Shown: positions 8,623 through 19,105 of the stretch, piece after piece | How positions within the stretch are numbered: position 1 is the stretch's first letter | How the letters are laid out: every line of letters starts with the position of its first letter | Assembly (NCBI RefSeq): GCF_020193575.1 | Contig: NZ_JADYVD010000016.1 | Coordinates: 62,001-126,000, forward strand | Length of the DNA: 64,000 bases | Origin: Ensifer sp. IC4062 | Lineage (GTDB): Bacteria > Pseudomonadota > Alphaproteobacteria > Rhizobiales > Rhizobiaceae | Direction of reading: 5' to 3' | Translations under genes and position numbers: made by a program | Notes under the pieces: model-generated | The model's database searches: none | What the model was told of the DNA's origin: nothing | Seen by the model: the letters and a program-made list of their open reading frames with translations, nothing else

Positions 8623-9192
8623 TCAATGGCCGCTGGATGTAGCCTTCACGGCACCTTCGGGGATCTTGTCCGCAGCGACGTTGCCGTTTTTGTCAACCAC
8701 GGGGACCGGCTTTTGATATGGCCTGTTCTGGCTGTTGGCGACGCGCTCGACATCATCCTTGGTGAGATATTCGAGCTGTTCCACCAGAACCTCGGTAATC
8801 ACCTCATTGCCGAGCTTTTTGTTCAGTCCGTCCTTCACCGCGACCTTGAAGGTCGGCAGATCGAACGATCCGGTATCGGCGAGGTCGACGAACTTCGAGC
8901 CGACGAGCATGTCATAAAGCTCGTCCGTCACGACCTGCCGAAGCGGTGCGTGCAGCTTCGCAATGCCTTCCTTGGTGGCCGAAAAGGATAGCTTGGCAAG
9001 GAAATATCCCTGCACTCCCCCTTCCTTGATGACCGGGACGGTGATGATTTCCCCCGGTATGTATTCCTCGGACGCACGTCTGTCCGCGTCTGCCTGTGAC
9101 ACGACAGGCGCGGAAGCGTATTGCATCGAGAAGTAGACGGATCCGAGCGTAACCGCGCAGACCCAGACCCCGGTGAGAACGAGCTTCAGCAT
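8623..9192 (-). CDS. FliL-like membrane protein at the end of the flagellar cluster
   Basis: Single-pass inner-membrane protein of 189 aa: helix at about residues 4-22, then a periplasmic domain. The segment FKVAVKDGLNKKLGNEVITEVLVEQLEYL (about 115-143) resembles the FliL C-terminal ring-forming region, where a helix is followed by a strand that positions the protein around the stator. It differs from the canonical fliL encoded at 32454. Its ATG overlaps the stop of the upstream flgN-like gene by one base. A short charged tail follows the domain. The flagellar role rests on position and a weak domain resemblance. Confidence 0.55.
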   Translation of the reverse strand: MLKLVLTGVWVCAVTLGSVYFSMQYASAPVVSQADADRRASEEYIPGEIITVPVIKEGGVQGYFLAKLSFSATKEGIAKLHAPLRQVVTDELYDMLVGSKFVDLADTGSFDLPTFKVAVKDGLNKKLGNEVITEVLVEQLEYLTKDDVERVANSQNRPYQKPVPVVDKNGNVAADKIPEGAVKATSSGH

Positions 9193-9560
9193 CAGAAATC
9201 GCTATAGCGGAACTGCGCTTCCGTGTAGATGCCATCCGCGTCAGCATCCTGGGCAGCCGTCTTGAGAATATCGACGACGGAGCGCACCGCCTCGAGATGT
9301 GCCTCGACCTTCTGGGAGTTGATCTGCAGCTTGTTGCGCAAATGGCGCGTCTGCGAAACGAAGGCCGGCGAGATTTCACCGGGAATGGCATCCCGATGGA
9401 GCATCGTCAGCTCATAAAGGCAGCGGCTCTTGTGCGCATTCGACGTCTTGATATCGAAGTCAGGATCCACGCCAATCCGGCTGTTCTCGTTGTCGATGAT
9501 CATTTCCAGGCGGCCGAGAACATTCCGAATTCGTACGTCATTCGATGCCACAGCTTCCAT
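9192..9560 (-). CDS. Small helical protein, possible FlgN-type export chaperone
   Basis: Acidic, mostly helical protein of 122 aa with no signal or membrane segment. The middle and C-terminal part (LRNKLQINSQKVEAHLEAVRSVVDIL, about 74-99) has the heptad pattern and the N..K/L.A.L.AVR arrangement of FlgN proteins, which bind the C-termini of hook-filament junction proteins FlgK and FlgL before export. No other FlgN candidate is encoded nearby although flgK and flgL are present. It starts after a repeat-rich gap downstream of flgJ and is coupled to the FliL-like gene. Assignment is by pattern only. Confidence 0.45.
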   Translation of the reverse strand: MEAVASNDVRIRNVLGRLEMIIDNENSRIGVDPDFDIKTSNAHKSRCLYELTMLHRDAIPGEISPAFVSQTRHLRNKLQINSQKVEAHLEAVRSVVDILKTAAQDADADGIYTEAQFRYSDF

Positions 9561-9623
9561 AAATAAACTCCCAAATAATCCAAAGCGCGATGCAGGCGGA
9601 AACCGCCGGAAATGCTCGTCCGC

Positions 9624-9726
9624 TCCAGAGCAATCCCAGGAAAGTGCGTAGGGTTTTCCGTCCGGAATTGCGTAGTTTCAAAGGATTAGAGCATTTCACT
9701 GTTTCAATGAAAACGTGAAAGCTCTA
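9624..9726. repeat. Rhizobial intergenic palindromic repeat
   Basis: Contains a long near-palindrome, TAGAGC-a-TTTCAC (9687-9699) pairing with GTGAAA-GCTCTA (9715-9726), preceded by GGAAAGTGCGTAGGGTTTTCC (two complementary GGAAA/TTTCC arms). This arrangement is a common short dispersed repeat of Rhizobiaceae intergenic regions, recognised from memory. The last arm overlaps the flgJ stop codon, so the hairpin may end the flhA-to-flgJ transcript. Confidence 0.6.
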
Positions 9727-10272
9727 GGCTTGCTTCTTTTCATCGTTAGTCAAAAAGTCGGAGAGAGCCTTGCGCTCATATTCCTGAACCATGCTCGTCG
9801 CGAGGTTTTGGCTGTTGCCGTCGACGGATGCATTGACCCGATCGCTCGCGTCGCCTCCGACCATCCGTTCGGCAATGCCGATACCGCCGCCTGCGGCAAG
9901 AACGTCGCCGATCTGCTCGGCCATCATGCTCTTCCACACGTCGCCGGATGTGCCCTTGCCGTAGACGTTTTCGCTTTCGCTCGGCAGCATGGATTTCACG
10001 AAATTCTGCAGCACCATCGCCTCGAATTTCCGATAGGTTTCGGGAATCTTCTTCTGCTCGACCCGGTTGTTTATGTCACCCAGTCCGGTCGATCCCTCGG
10101 AGGGGTCGAGTACGGAAACCGCTGCGGCAAAACCGTTGCCATTTTCTGCGAGGCTCGTTGCCTGGAATGCGGCGCGGTTGGCCTTGAGCCTTGCCTGGGC
10201 CTCCTGGATTTCCGCCGGATCGGCCGCACGGACGACATCCATCACAAGGTCGCTGGGCGGGGAAATAGCCAT
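9724..10272 (-). CDS. flgJ: FlgJ-like rod-binding (rod-scaffold) protein
   Basis: Protein of 182 aa carrying the rod-binding domain of FlgJ: TYRKFEAMVLQNFVKSMLP followed by a GTSGDVWKSMMAEQIGDVLA segment and GIGIAERM (about residues 72-135). It lacks the C-terminal muramidase domain of enterobacterial FlgJ, as usual in rhizobia, where a separate transglycosylase (20049) could cut the wall. I start at 10272 because AGAGGATCTGAC precedes that ATG; the open frame extends 24 unlikely residues further. It acts in the periplasm as a cap for rod assembly and is the last gene of the flhA-fliR-fliJ-flgJ series. Confidence 0.85.
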   Translation of the reverse strand: MAISPPSDLVMDVVRAADPAEIQEAQARLKANRAAFQATSLAENGNGFAAAVSVLDPSEGSTGLGDINNRVEQKKIPETYRKFEAMVLQNFVKSMLPSESENVYGKGTSGDVWKSMMAEQIGDVLAAGGGIGIAERMVGGDASDRVNASVDGNSQNLATSMVQEYERKALSDFLTNDEKKQA

Positions 10273-10371
10273 GTCAGATCCTCTCGAACCGAAGCGCCCG
10301 CAATCCTTGCGCGGCCGCAAATGTCCCGAACGGGCTCGCCCCACCGTTGGAAGAGCCAGCCCGATGGCGCA

Positions 10372-10785
10372 CTATCGCCCTTCAACCTTACCGGAAGCTG
10401 GCGGAGCGCCCGAGACGCGCTGATCGATCAGATCGAGGATCGCGTTGTCGGCCGCCTCCCGATCCTCGGCAAGCCGGGCATCCTTCATGTGCTCCTCGAA
10501 CCTATCGCCTTTTGCGCGCTCTCTCAGCATGCGCGCCTCGTGAACCTGCTGGATGCCGATAAGCATCTGATCCTTCTGCACCAGGCGTCCGAGGTGGGAG
10601 GCGTAGTGACCCGAGAAGATGCGATGCATCGGGTGAGCCGAACCCATGGCATCGACGACCACGTCGATCGTTTCGGCAAGAACGGCGCGCTGGCGCGCGG
10701 TCTCGGTAAACTCGCTTTCCGCCATCCGCTCGAGGTGCCGCTGGACGGCGACCAGGCGCTTCAGCTTTTCGGAGCGCGTCTTCAC
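10372..10785 (-). CDS. fliJ: FliJ-like flagellar export protein
   Basis: Cytoplasmic 137-aa protein predicted to be almost wholly alpha-helical and rich in Arg, Lys and Glu, beginning KTRSEKLKRLVAVQRHLERMAE. This is the two-helix coiled-coil composition of FliJ, the central stalk that links the FliI ATPase to FlhA. It lies directly between fliR and flgJ, two bases after the fliR stop. Sequence is poorly conserved in this family, so position and heptad pattern carry most of the weight. Confidence 0.65.
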   Translation of the reverse strand: MKTRSEKLKRLVAVQRHLERMAESEFTETARQRAVLAETIDVVVDAMGSAHPMHRIFSGHYASHLGRLVQKDQMLIGIQQVHEARMLRERAKGDRFEEHMKDARLAEDREAADNAILDLIDQRVSGAPPASGKVEGR

Positions 10786-10787
10786 GC

Positions 10788-11540
10788 CTAGCCTCCCTGC
10801 ATTACCGGCGCGAAGCCGTCGGCGAAGAGCCGCAGCATTGCGGCGATCCCGAGATAGAGCAGGAACATGCCGCCCATGATCAGGTAGGGCTGGGAGATGA
10901 AGTAGACGGGAATCTGCGGAGCGAGCTTGTTCACCATTCCGATCGCGACGTTAAAAAGCAGGCCATAGATCAGGAACGGGCTCGCGAGACGCAACATGAT
11001 CATGAAGGTCTGCCCCAACGAATTGGCGAGCGTGATCAGCACGCCTTGCGGATCGAAGCCGCTGCCGATCGGCATCACGCGATAGGATTGCGCGACCGCC
11101 TCGATGATCACGTGGTGAAAGTCCAGCATGAACAGGATCATCAGGCCGGCGAAAGTAATCAAGCTGGTGAGCTGGTTTTCGGCCGTATCTTCAAGCACGT
11201 CCGCCGTCGGCGGCGGGGTGAATCCCATCAGCATGGTGGCGGCCGTGCCGGAGAACTGCAAGCCAAGGACATAATAGCGCGCAACAAGACCGATGATGGC
11301 GCCGACGATCGTCTCCGTCGTGATGAGATAGATGTAGGTGTGGCCCTTTCCGGTGACCTGCGGATAGATGTCGTCCCACATGATGGGCAAAATGGCCATC
11401 GAGATCGCAACGGCGATAAACAGCCGTATCTGAACCGGAACCCGCGCGGCTGAAAATCCAGGCATGATCATGACGCAGGCGCCGATCCGGCAAAAGGCAG
11501 CAAACAGCGCCAATACCGTGCCCTCGGGGTCGGTGATCAT
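10788..11540 (-). CDS. fliR: Flagellar export gate protein FliR
   Basis: Integral membrane export-gate subunit of 250 aa with six or more hydrophobic helices and the family pattern [27 protein letters not shown] at the N-terminus (about 11-37). It forms the FliPQR pore through which rod, hook and filament subunits pass. Its start overlaps the flhA stop by four bases, so the two are translationally coupled. Confidence 0.95.
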   Translation of the reverse strand: MITDPEGTVLALFAAFCRIGACVMIMPGFSAARVPVQIRLFIAVAISMAILPIMWDDIYPQVTGKGHTYIYLITTETIVGAIIGLVARYYVLGLQFSGTAATMLMGFTPPPTADVLEDTAENQLTSLITFAGLMILFMLDFHHVIIEAVAQSYRVMPIGSGFDPQGVLITLANSLGQTFMIMLRLASPFLIYGLLFNVAIGMVNKLAPQIPVYFISQPYLIMGGMFLLYLGIAAMLRLFADGFAPVMQGG

Positions 11541-13624
11541 GAAATCGAGCCGATGATCTTGATCTCAAGGCCCTTGGCAAGCTCGACGTGGGAGAGCACG
11601 GGCAGCGTGGCGAAGAGGCGTTCGATGATCATGCGCACATAAGAGCGGGATTCGGGCGAACTTACCAGCACGAAGGGCATGCCGCGATCGAGATGTTCAC
11701 GGATAACTTTGGTCGCCTGGTCGCTGAATTCCTCCAGTTGACGCGGATCGATGTCGAATTCGACGATCTCGCCCTTGGCATCGCGCTTGAGCGCCTGATG
11801 GAAGACCATGTCCCATTTGTTGCCGAGCCGGAGAACGCGGAGGACACCGTTGTCGGCGAGGTCGCCGCAGAGCTGTTGCGACATGCGAACGCGCACGTGC
11901 TCGACGATCTGCTCGGTCTTGCGCACATGCGGCGCAAGCTCGGCTACGGCTTCGAGGATGAGGTGCAGATTGCGGATCGACACGCGTTCTGCAAGCAGCA
12001 GCTTTAACACCGCCTGCAGCCCCGAATAGGACATGTGCGACGTGCAGATCTCGTCGGCGAGCTTTCGATATTCCGGATCGAGCCGTTCGATCAGCACCTT
12101 CACGTCCTTGTAAGAGAGGAGATGCGGGAGGTTGTTGCGGATGACCTCGCTCAAATGGGTCAGCACCACAGAGACGTTGTCGATCGGGTGGAAACCCTCG
12201 CGCTTCAGGTCTTCCGTGAAGGTCTCGAGAATCGAGACGGCCGGCATGCCGAAGGCCGGCTCCCTGATCTCGTCGCCGGGCACGCTCGGCCGGCGACCGC
12301 CGCCGGTCACGACCAGCACTTCGCCCACCCGCACAGTGTTGGACGCGATCGTCGTGCCGTGAATGCGGATATGATAGGCCTTGTCGGGGATCGAGATATC
12401 GTCGGAAACCTTGATTTCCGGTACGACGAGGCCGTACTGGCCGGCAAATTTGCGGCGCATCTTGCCCACGCGGAAAGCGAGTTCCTGATGCGCGCCGAGC
12501 AGCCTGGTCGAGACCTGCTTGCCGAGCAGAAGTTCGATCTCCGCCGTCTTCAGTACCGACTTGACGGAATCCTTGTCGCTCTCCTTCGTCTGCTGCGCCT
12601 TCATCGCCTCCTCCGCCCGTTTCTCCGCGTTGGCGGCCTCGAGCTGCTTCGGAATGATCCAGCCGAGGAAGGCCATGCCGCCACCGAGGGCGGCGAACGG
12701 CAGGAAGGGCAGGCCCGGCATGACCGAGAGCAGGATGATGAGCCCGGCGGCGACCATCAGCGCCCGCGGGTAACCGCTGAGCTGGCCAACGACCGCCTGA
12801 TCTGTCGAGCCGGCAGTCCCGCCGCGCGAGACGAGCAGGCCGGCGGCGAGCGAGACGATCAGCGCCGGGATCTGCGAGACCAGGCCGTCGCCGACGGAGA
12901 GCTTGACGAAAACGTCGGCTGCCTCGCCGATCGGCATACCGTGACGGAGATAGCCGATGATGATGCCGCCAAAAATGTTGATCGCGGTTATGATCAGGCC
13001 GGCGATCGCGTCACCGCGGACGAATTTCGACGCACCATCCATCGCGCCGTAGAAGGAGCTTTCCTCTTCCAGCTCGCGGCGGCGGCGCTGCGCCTCCTTC
13101 TCGTCGATCAGACCGGCCGACAGGTCGGCGTCGATCGACATCTGCTTGCCGGGGATTGCGTCGAGCGTGAAGCGGGCGCCGACTTCGGCGATGCGAGTCG
13201 CGCCCTTGGTGATGACGATAAAGTTCACGGTGATCAGAATCAGGAAGACGATCAGACCGATCACGAAATCGCCGGACATTACGAGGCTCGCGAAGCCGGA
13301 AATGACGCCGCCCGCGGCGCCGTGGCCTTCATGCCCGTGCGAAAGGATGACGCGCGTCGTCGCGATATTCAGCGACAGGCGCGTCATCGTCGAAATCAGC
13401 AGGATGGTCGGAAAGGACGAGAACTCCAGCGGTCGCTGGATCCACAGCGCGACCATCAGGATCAGCACAGAGAAGGCAATCGAGAACGCCAGCCCCAAGT
13501 CGATCAGGAACGGCGGAATCGGCAGGAAGAGAATCGACAGGATCATCACGATCCCGAGCGCAAAGCCGATGTCCCTGCTCTTGGGTGCGAGTTTCGGGAT
13601 GGTCAGCGTCGCCTGTTGTGCCAT
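11537..13624 (-). CDS. flhA: Flagellar export protein FlhA
   Basis: Full-length 695-aa FlhA. The N-terminal half has about eight membrane helices with the conserved cytoplasmic FHIPEP-type loop ([25 protein letters not shown] around 140-165). The C-terminal half is the soluble nonameric ring that docks chaperone-substrate complexes. Unlike fliQ upstream, it is preceded by a 112-base gap holding its own promoter-like element (13691-13723), so flhA-fliR-fliJ-flgJ may be a separate transcription unit. Confidence 0.98.
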   Translation of the reverse strand: MAQQATLTIPKLAPKSRDIGFALGIVMILSILFLPIPPFLIDLGLAFSIAFSVLILMVALWIQRPLEFSSFPTILLISTMTRLSLNIATTRVILSHGHEGHGAAGGVISGFASLVMSGDFVIGLIVFLILITVNFIVITKGATRIAEVGARFTLDAIPGKQMSIDADLSAGLIDEKEAQRRRRELEEESSFYGAMDGASKFVRGDAIAGLIITAINIFGGIIIGYLRHGMPIGEAADVFVKLSVGDGLVSQIPALIVSLAAGLLVSRGGTAGSTDQAVVGQLSGYPRALMVAAGLIILLSVMPGLPFLPFAALGGGMAFLGWIIPKQLEAANAEKRAEEAMKAQQTKESDKDSVKSVLKTAEIELLLGKQVSTRLLGAHQELAFRVGKMRRKFAGQYGLVVPEIKVSDDISIPDKAYHIRIHGTTIASNTVRVGEVLVVTGGGRRPSVPGDEIREPAFGMPAVSILETFTEDLKREGFHPIDNVSVVLTHLSEVIRNNLPHLLSYKDVKVLIERLDPEYRKLADEICTSHMSYSGLQAVLKLLLAERVSIRNLHLILEAVAELAPHVRKTEQIVEHVRVRMSQQLCGDLADNGVLRVLRLGNKWDMVFHQALKRDAKGEIVEFDIDPRQLEEFSDQATKVIREHLDRGMPFVLVSSPESRSYVRMIIERLFATLPVLSHVELAKGLEIKIIGSIS

Positions 13625-13690
13625 GTCTCTTCCGTCTCTTCATGAGAGGCGGGCAGCAGTCCGCGAAAGCTGCCCAAGCTATGTCGGAAG

Positions 13691-13723
13691 ACCTAAAGAC
13701 CCAAGCTTGCGCGAAGGTGGTAT
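13691..13723 (-). promoter_or_regulatory. Shared flagellar promoter element upstream of flhA
   Basis: On the minus strand ATACCACCTTCGCGCAAG (13706-13723), 9-base spacer, then TTAGGT (13691-13696). Same layout as six other flagellar promoters in this window; the -10 starts 66 bases from the flhA ATG. Confidence 0.65.
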
Positions 13724-13736
13724 GAGGCGAAAATAA

Positions 13737-14003
13737 TCAGAATCCGGACTGGATCCGGGAGAAGATGATGTCGGTGAAGATGGAGATCTGTGCACCGACG
13801 AAGGGGGCGGAGACGGCGACTGTGATCATGACGGCCAGGATCTTCGGCACGAAGGTCAGCGTCATTTCCTGGACCTGGGTCAGGGCCTGGATGAACGCAA
13901 TGACGACGCCGACCACCATGGCGGCGAGGACGGCGGGACCGGAGGCCACGATCACCGTCCAGATCGCAGCCTGCACAATATCAAGGGCGTCCGCCTCGTT
14001 CAT
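13737..14003 (-). CDS. fliQ: Flagellar export gate protein FliQ
   Basis: Small membrane protein of 88 aa with two hydrophobic helices (about 15-40 and 50-75), normal family length, with the conserved ALTQVQEMTLTFVPK turn between them. Part of the FliPQR export channel. It is the last gene of the flgE-to-fliQ run, 7 bases after flgD. Confidence 0.95.
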   Translation of the reverse strand: MNEADALDIVQAAIWTVIVASGPAVLAAMVVGVVIAFIQALTQVQEMTLTFVPKILAVMITVAVSAPFVGAQISIFTDIIFSRIQSGF

Positions 14004-14010
14004 ACGGAAA

Positions 14011-15211
<1,201 letters not shown>

Positions 15212-15246
15212 TCAGACATCCTTCATGTTTGTCCGGTCCCTCTCGA

Positions 15247-16305
15247 TCAGAGGAAATTGAGCAAGCTCAACTGCTGAATCCGCGATGTGAGCGTATAAGA
15301 TGTCTCAAGTTGCGTTTTCAGAAGGTTTATCCGCGTCGACGCCGCCTCCTCGTCGATGCCTTCGATGTCGCCGATATGTGTGGTGACGAGTTTGATCTGA
15401 GCCGCCAGGGAGTCGTTTGCCTTCTTCACGCGAGACTCGGCGACGCCGAGTGCGCTGCGTTCGGCGTCGATGCCGGTAATCCCCTGTTCGACGTAAACAA
15501 GGGCTGCTGCGCCGATCGCGCTGCGGACCTCCGACGTGACGCCCTTGTCCATCAGTTCCGACGCGATGATGCTTGCGAGCGCGAACATCCGCACACCGGT
15601 CGTGTTGACATTCGTCGAGCTTTCAATGACCTCGGACGTGCTGATGCGGCTGGTCATGTTCTGGTTCGACGCATCGGACCAATCGGCGTCCCATTGGGCG
15701 CCGGTATACATCGGCTCCACGACCGTGGTGATGAAACCTTGCATCTGCGTGACGGAGAACTGGTCCATCGACGTCAGCGGCGGGACCTGGGCGGCCATAT
15801 ATGTCGACAGTGCCGAATTGAACGCAGTCTTGGCAGCCGAGGTTACTGCCGAATTATAGTCCGCGAGCGGCTTCACGTCGGAATTGATGCCGGAAAATAG
15901 AAACTCACCGTTGAATGAGGTGTTTGCCGCTGCCGTGAAAAGCGAGAGAGCGCTGTCGATTTCGGTCTTCTGGATCGCAAGCTTGTCGGCGGAATCGTTG
16001 CCCTTGAACGTCATCAAGGTGTCGCGAACCTTTTGCGCCGCGCTCGCCATCGTCTCGAGTGCCTCCTGGGAGGCCGAGAGCCGCTGGTTGACGATCGAAT
16101 TCGTGCTTGTCAGCGCGTTCATGCGCGCCAGCTCGCGTTGCAAGTTGAGCGAGCGCGAGGTCGTTGCTCCGAGCGTGAGGCCGACATCGGCATGGCGGCC
16201 CGTCGTCAGTTCCTTTTGAAGATTAAGCATCTCCGCCTGCTGCTGCTGAATCGTCAGCCGCATGGCGTTTTGTACCGCCAGATTCGAAACGAAGGACGTC
16301 TTCAT
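15247..16305 (-). CDS. flgL: Hook-filament junction protein FlgL
   Basis: Axial protein of 352 aa (HAP3). The N-terminus has the flagellin-like coiled-coil half (NAMRLTIQQQQAEMLNLQKELTTGRHADVG, about 13-42) and the C-terminus the complementary helix ending in IQQLSLLNFL, so the D0/D1 ends are both present. Secreted by the flagellar export system to join FlgK to filament. Starts one base after the flgK stop. Confidence 0.95.
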   Translation of the reverse strand: MKTSFVSNLAVQNAMRLTIQQQQAEMLNLQKELTTGRHADVGLTLGATTSRSLNLQRELARMNALTSTNSIVNQRLSASQEALETMASAAQKVRDTLMTFKGNDSADKLAIQKTEIDSALSLFTAAANTSFNGEFLFSGINSDVKPLADYNSAVTSAAKTAFNSALSTYMAAQVPPLTSMDQFSVTQMQGFITTVVEPMYTGAQWDADWSDASNQNMTSRISTSEVIESSTNVNTTGVRMFALASIIASELMDKGVTSEVRSAIGAAALVYVEQGITGIDAERSALGVAESRVKKANDSLAAQIKLVTTHIGDIEGIDEEAASTRINLLKTQLETSYTLTSRIQQLSLLNFL

Positions 16306-16306
16306 A

Positions 16307-17764
16307 TTACCTCACAGCTTCGAGAAGGGCCGCCATCATGGCGTCCACCGTACTGACCAGCTTGGCCGATGCTTTGTAGGATTGCTCCAGGTCGAGCAGC
16401 AGGGATAACTCCTCGTCGATGCTGACGCCCGTTTCCTTGCTGAGTGCCTCCTGCGTGCGTGCAAGAAGCGCCGATTTGTTGTCGTTGGCGGTTGAAGCTG
16501 TGCTGCGCAGCTGCTCCAGCCAGCCGATCGACGATGTTGCGAAATCGAGAATTGAGGTGCTTCCGTCGAGGCCCGTTGCGGGGTCGAAAGCCATGTCCTC
16601 ACCCATAGCATCGATGAAGCCTTCGAGTAGGGCCGTGTAGCCCGCATCGGGCGTTGCAGAGCCGCCGGGATTGGACACGACGCCGTTGAAACCGCCGTCG
16701 CGCAGCAGCATCGGATTGGCTTTTGCCAAAGGATTGACGGCGAGCGACGCGGCAAGGCCGGGGACGACCGTGCCTGCCGGCGGCACCGTGCCACCTGCCC
16801 AGGTGAAGAGTCCGGGTGCATAGGGGATCGCTGGCACCGCGGACGGATCGCCCTCCCGGAAGAGCGTCACCAGACCGCGGGCGATTTCGTCGAGCTGCGA
16901 CTGAAATTTTGGCGCAACATCATCGCGCAATTGAAGCAAGCTCGCTAGCTTGCCCTCGGCCGTCGTATTGGCCCCTGAGCCCGCAGCAACCGGCACACCG
17001 TCGACATAGATCCTGTTGCCCGTGATCGTCGCATCATAGGCTGCCTTCGGAGCAAAGGTGACAGCTCGGGGCATGGTCTCGAAGAGTACCGTGCCATCCG
17101 CCGTGTAGATCACCGTGTCGTTATTCGCTCTCGTGACCGTCGAGATACCGATGATCTCCGACACCTGCTTTAGAATCTTGTCACGTTGATCGAGGGCATC
17201 ACTCGCGTCCTGCCCCTGTGCCGTTGCAGCCTTGACCTGGTTGTTCGCTTTTTCGAAATCCGCAAGGAGGCTGTTCAGCTTCTCGACTTCGATCGCGATC
17301 TCTTTGTCGGCGTCAGCGCGAAGACTCTGAACCGCATTTGCCGCCGTGCTGATCGCGTTTGCCAGATCGCCCGCGTCTGACACCGCGGATGCAGCCATAG
17401 CCGGATTTCCGGGGGTAGACGCAAATGTCTGCAGGCTGTTGCGAAACACCGTCAGGTATGTCGCCGGCGACGTTTCGTAGTCGTTGCCGCCAAGCGAAGA
17501 TTTCAGCAGTTCCAGTCCGGAAAGGAGACGCCCCTGACCCGAGGACTGCCCGATGCTGGCAATACTCTGCTTGAGCAGTGCCTCGTTTTGTGCCCGATAG
17601 ATCGAGACGACCTGCGCGCCGTTCGCCGTCGAGCCCAACAGAGCCATCCGACGAGAATAGTCCGCGTTGCCCGCATTCGCGATGTTCTTCGACACGATGG
17701 CAGTTTGAGCCGCCGTGGTGTTGAAAGCGGATTGCGCGATTGTGATTGCGGTGGACAGCGACAT
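16307..17764 (-). CDS. flgK: Hook-filament junction protein FlgK
   Basis: Axial protein of 485 aa (HAP1). N-terminal SLSTAITIAQSAFNTTAAQTAIVSKNIANAGNADYSRR contains the rod/hook protein signature with SKNIANA, and the C-terminus (YKASAKLVSTVDAMMAALLEAV) is the partner helix. The middle is a variable 300-residue surface region. It lies 23 bases downstream of flgE, in the same operon as flgL. Confidence 0.95.
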   Translation of the reverse strand: MSLSTAITIAQSAFNTTAAQTAIVSKNIANAGNADYSRRMALLGSTANGAQVVSIYRAQNEALLKQSIASIGQSSGQGRLLSGLELLKSSLGGNDYETSPATYLTVFRNSLQTFASTPGNPAMAASAVSDAGDLANAISTAANAVQSLRADADKEIAIEVEKLNSLLADFEKANNQVKAATAQGQDASDALDQRDKILKQVSEIIGISTVTRANNDTVIYTADGTVLFETMPRAVTFAPKAAYDATITGNRIYVDGVPVAAGSGANTTAEGKLASLLQLRDDVAPKFQSQLDEIARGLVTLFREGDPSAVPAIPYAPGLFTWAGGTVPPAGTVVPGLAASLAVNPLAKANPMLLRDGGFNGVVSNPGGSATPDAGYTALLEGFIDAMGEDMAFDPATGLDGSTSILDFATSSIGWLEQLRSTASTANDNKSALLARTQEALSKETGVSIDEELSLLLDLEQSYKASAKLVSTVDAMMAALLEAVR

Positions 17765-17787
17765 AACGCGGACCGTCTCTCTTTCGA

Positions 17788-19017
17788 TTACCGTTTCAGG
17801 TTGACCAGCACGTCAAGCAGTTCGGAGCCTGTCTGGAAGACCTTGGAGTTGGCCGTGTAGTTGCGCTGGGACTCGATCATCGCTGTCAACTCTTCGGCGA
17901 TATCGACGTTAGAGCTTTCAAGGGCGCCGGAGAGAATGTTGCCGAAGTTACCGGAGCCGGCGAAGCCGGTGATTATGACGCCGGAATCTACGCCCTGCGA
18001 ATAGACGTTACCGGACTCCGGCAGCAGCTTGTCCGGGCTCTGCACATTGGCGAGCGCGATGCGATAGCGCGGGTCGAGTTCACCGTTCTCGTATTTGACG
18101 TAGACGATGCCATCGGTATCGATCTTGAATCCTGCAACCTTGCTTGGCGCGTTGCCGTCGATGTCACCGCCGTCGGAGCTGAAGTCGGAACCGAGCTGCG
18201 TGGTTTTGCTGAGATCGATGGTGAGTGCGGCGAGGTTTGCGCCCGTCCCGGGTAAGCCCGTCATTGCACTGGTCGTAACCGTCGCCGGAGACGTCGTCAG
18301 CGCCCCGCTTGCATTAAAGGCCAAGGCCGCGGTGCCGAGCACGCCGGTGGCGGGCGGACCGGCCGTGTAGGTGGCACGGTCGCGAATTTCGACCGACCAG
18401 GCGTTCGCGCCGGTTTTGGTGTACACAAAGTCGAGAAGGCGCGAGTTGCCCTGGCTGTCAAAGACCACAAGCGACGTAGGATGCGTAGCGCCTACGGCCG
18501 CCCCTGATGGAAGATTGCCGCCCATCTCGCCCTCGGTCGAGCCCCTGGCGACCAGCCCTTCGGAGCTGAGGTTCACCTTGGTCAGACCATCGAAGCCGTT
18601 GACCACGACCGTCGGATCGACGCCGGCCTGGTATTCGTAACCCATCAGCGTGAAGCCGGCGGCATTCACGAGATTGCCGTCATCGTCCGGGACGAAGGCG
18701 CCGGCGCGCGTCAGGTACTCCTGACCGTTGGCGCCCTGGACAATGAAGAAACCGCCGCCGTCGATGGCGAGATCGCTGCCGGACGTGGTGTAGGTCGTCG
18801 CGCCCTGCTCGGAGATGCTGTAACGGACCTGGGTTTGCACGCCGCCGGAGTTGTAGGCGCCGTTGCTCGACGGCAGAATCATCGACGAGAATTCCGTCGA
18901 CGCCCGCTTGTAGCCGGTCGTGTTGGCGTTCGCGATGTTCTCTGCGACTGTGCTGAGCCGGTTCGATTGGGCGTTCATGCCTGAAACGCCGGTTCTCATG
19001 GTACCGTAGAGACTCAT
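17788..19017 (-). CDS. flgE: Flagellar hook protein FlgE
   Basis: Hook subunit of 409 aa. The N-terminal SLYGTMRTGVSGMNAQSNRLSTVAENIANANTTGYKR and the C-terminal SNVDIAEELTAMIESQRNYTANSKVFQ carry the rod/hook family signatures. First gene of flgE-flgK-flgL-flaF-flbT-flgD-fliQ. Upstream (19047-19079) is one of the shared flagellar promoter elements. Confidence 0.96.
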   Translation of the reverse strand: MSLYGTMRTGVSGMNAQSNRLSTVAENIANANTTGYKRASTEFSSMILPSSNGAYNSGGVQTQVRYSISEQGATTYTTSGSDLAIDGGGFFIVQGANGQEYLTRAGAFVPDDDGNLVNAAGFTLMGYEYQAGVDPTVVVNGFDGLTKVNLSSEGLVARGSTEGEMGGNLPSGAAVGATHPTSLVVFDSQGNSRLLDFVYTKTGANAWSVEIRDRATYTAGPPATGVLGTAALAFNASGALTTSPATVTTSAMTGLPGTGANLAALTIDLSKTTQLGSDFSSDGGDIDGNAPSKVAGFKIDTDGIVYVKYENGELDPRYRIALANVQSPDKLLPESGNVYSQGVDSGVIITGFAGSGNFGNILSGALESSNVDIAEELTAMIESQRNYTANSKVFQTGSELLDVLVNLKR

Positions 19018-19046
19018 ATCAGATCCTCAATTCCTCGTTGCGGCGA

Positions 19047-19079
19047 CACTAGGAGCCGGGCCTTGCGTGAACCTGTCTT
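19047..19079 (-). promoter_or_regulatory. Shared flagellar promoter element upstream of flgE
   Basis: Minus strand AAGACAGGTTCACGCAAG (19062-19079), 9-base spacer, CTAGTG (19047-19052); the -10 lies 29 bases from the flgE ATG. One of the best matches to the common pattern. Confidence 0.7.
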
Positions 19080-19105
19080 AAGATGCCCGGCTCAGCGCCA
19101 CGCAC

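Noticed and set aside
10296-10310. CGCGCAAGGAT upstream of flgJ as an eighth flagellar promoter box
   Set aside because: The upstream half does not match and no CTAG-like hexamer lies 9 bases downstream; flgJ is closely linked to fliJ.
12035-13645. 536-codon plus-strand frame opposite flhA
   Set aside because: Shadow of flhA; rich in Asp, Arg and Gln from reversed codons, no recognisable motif.
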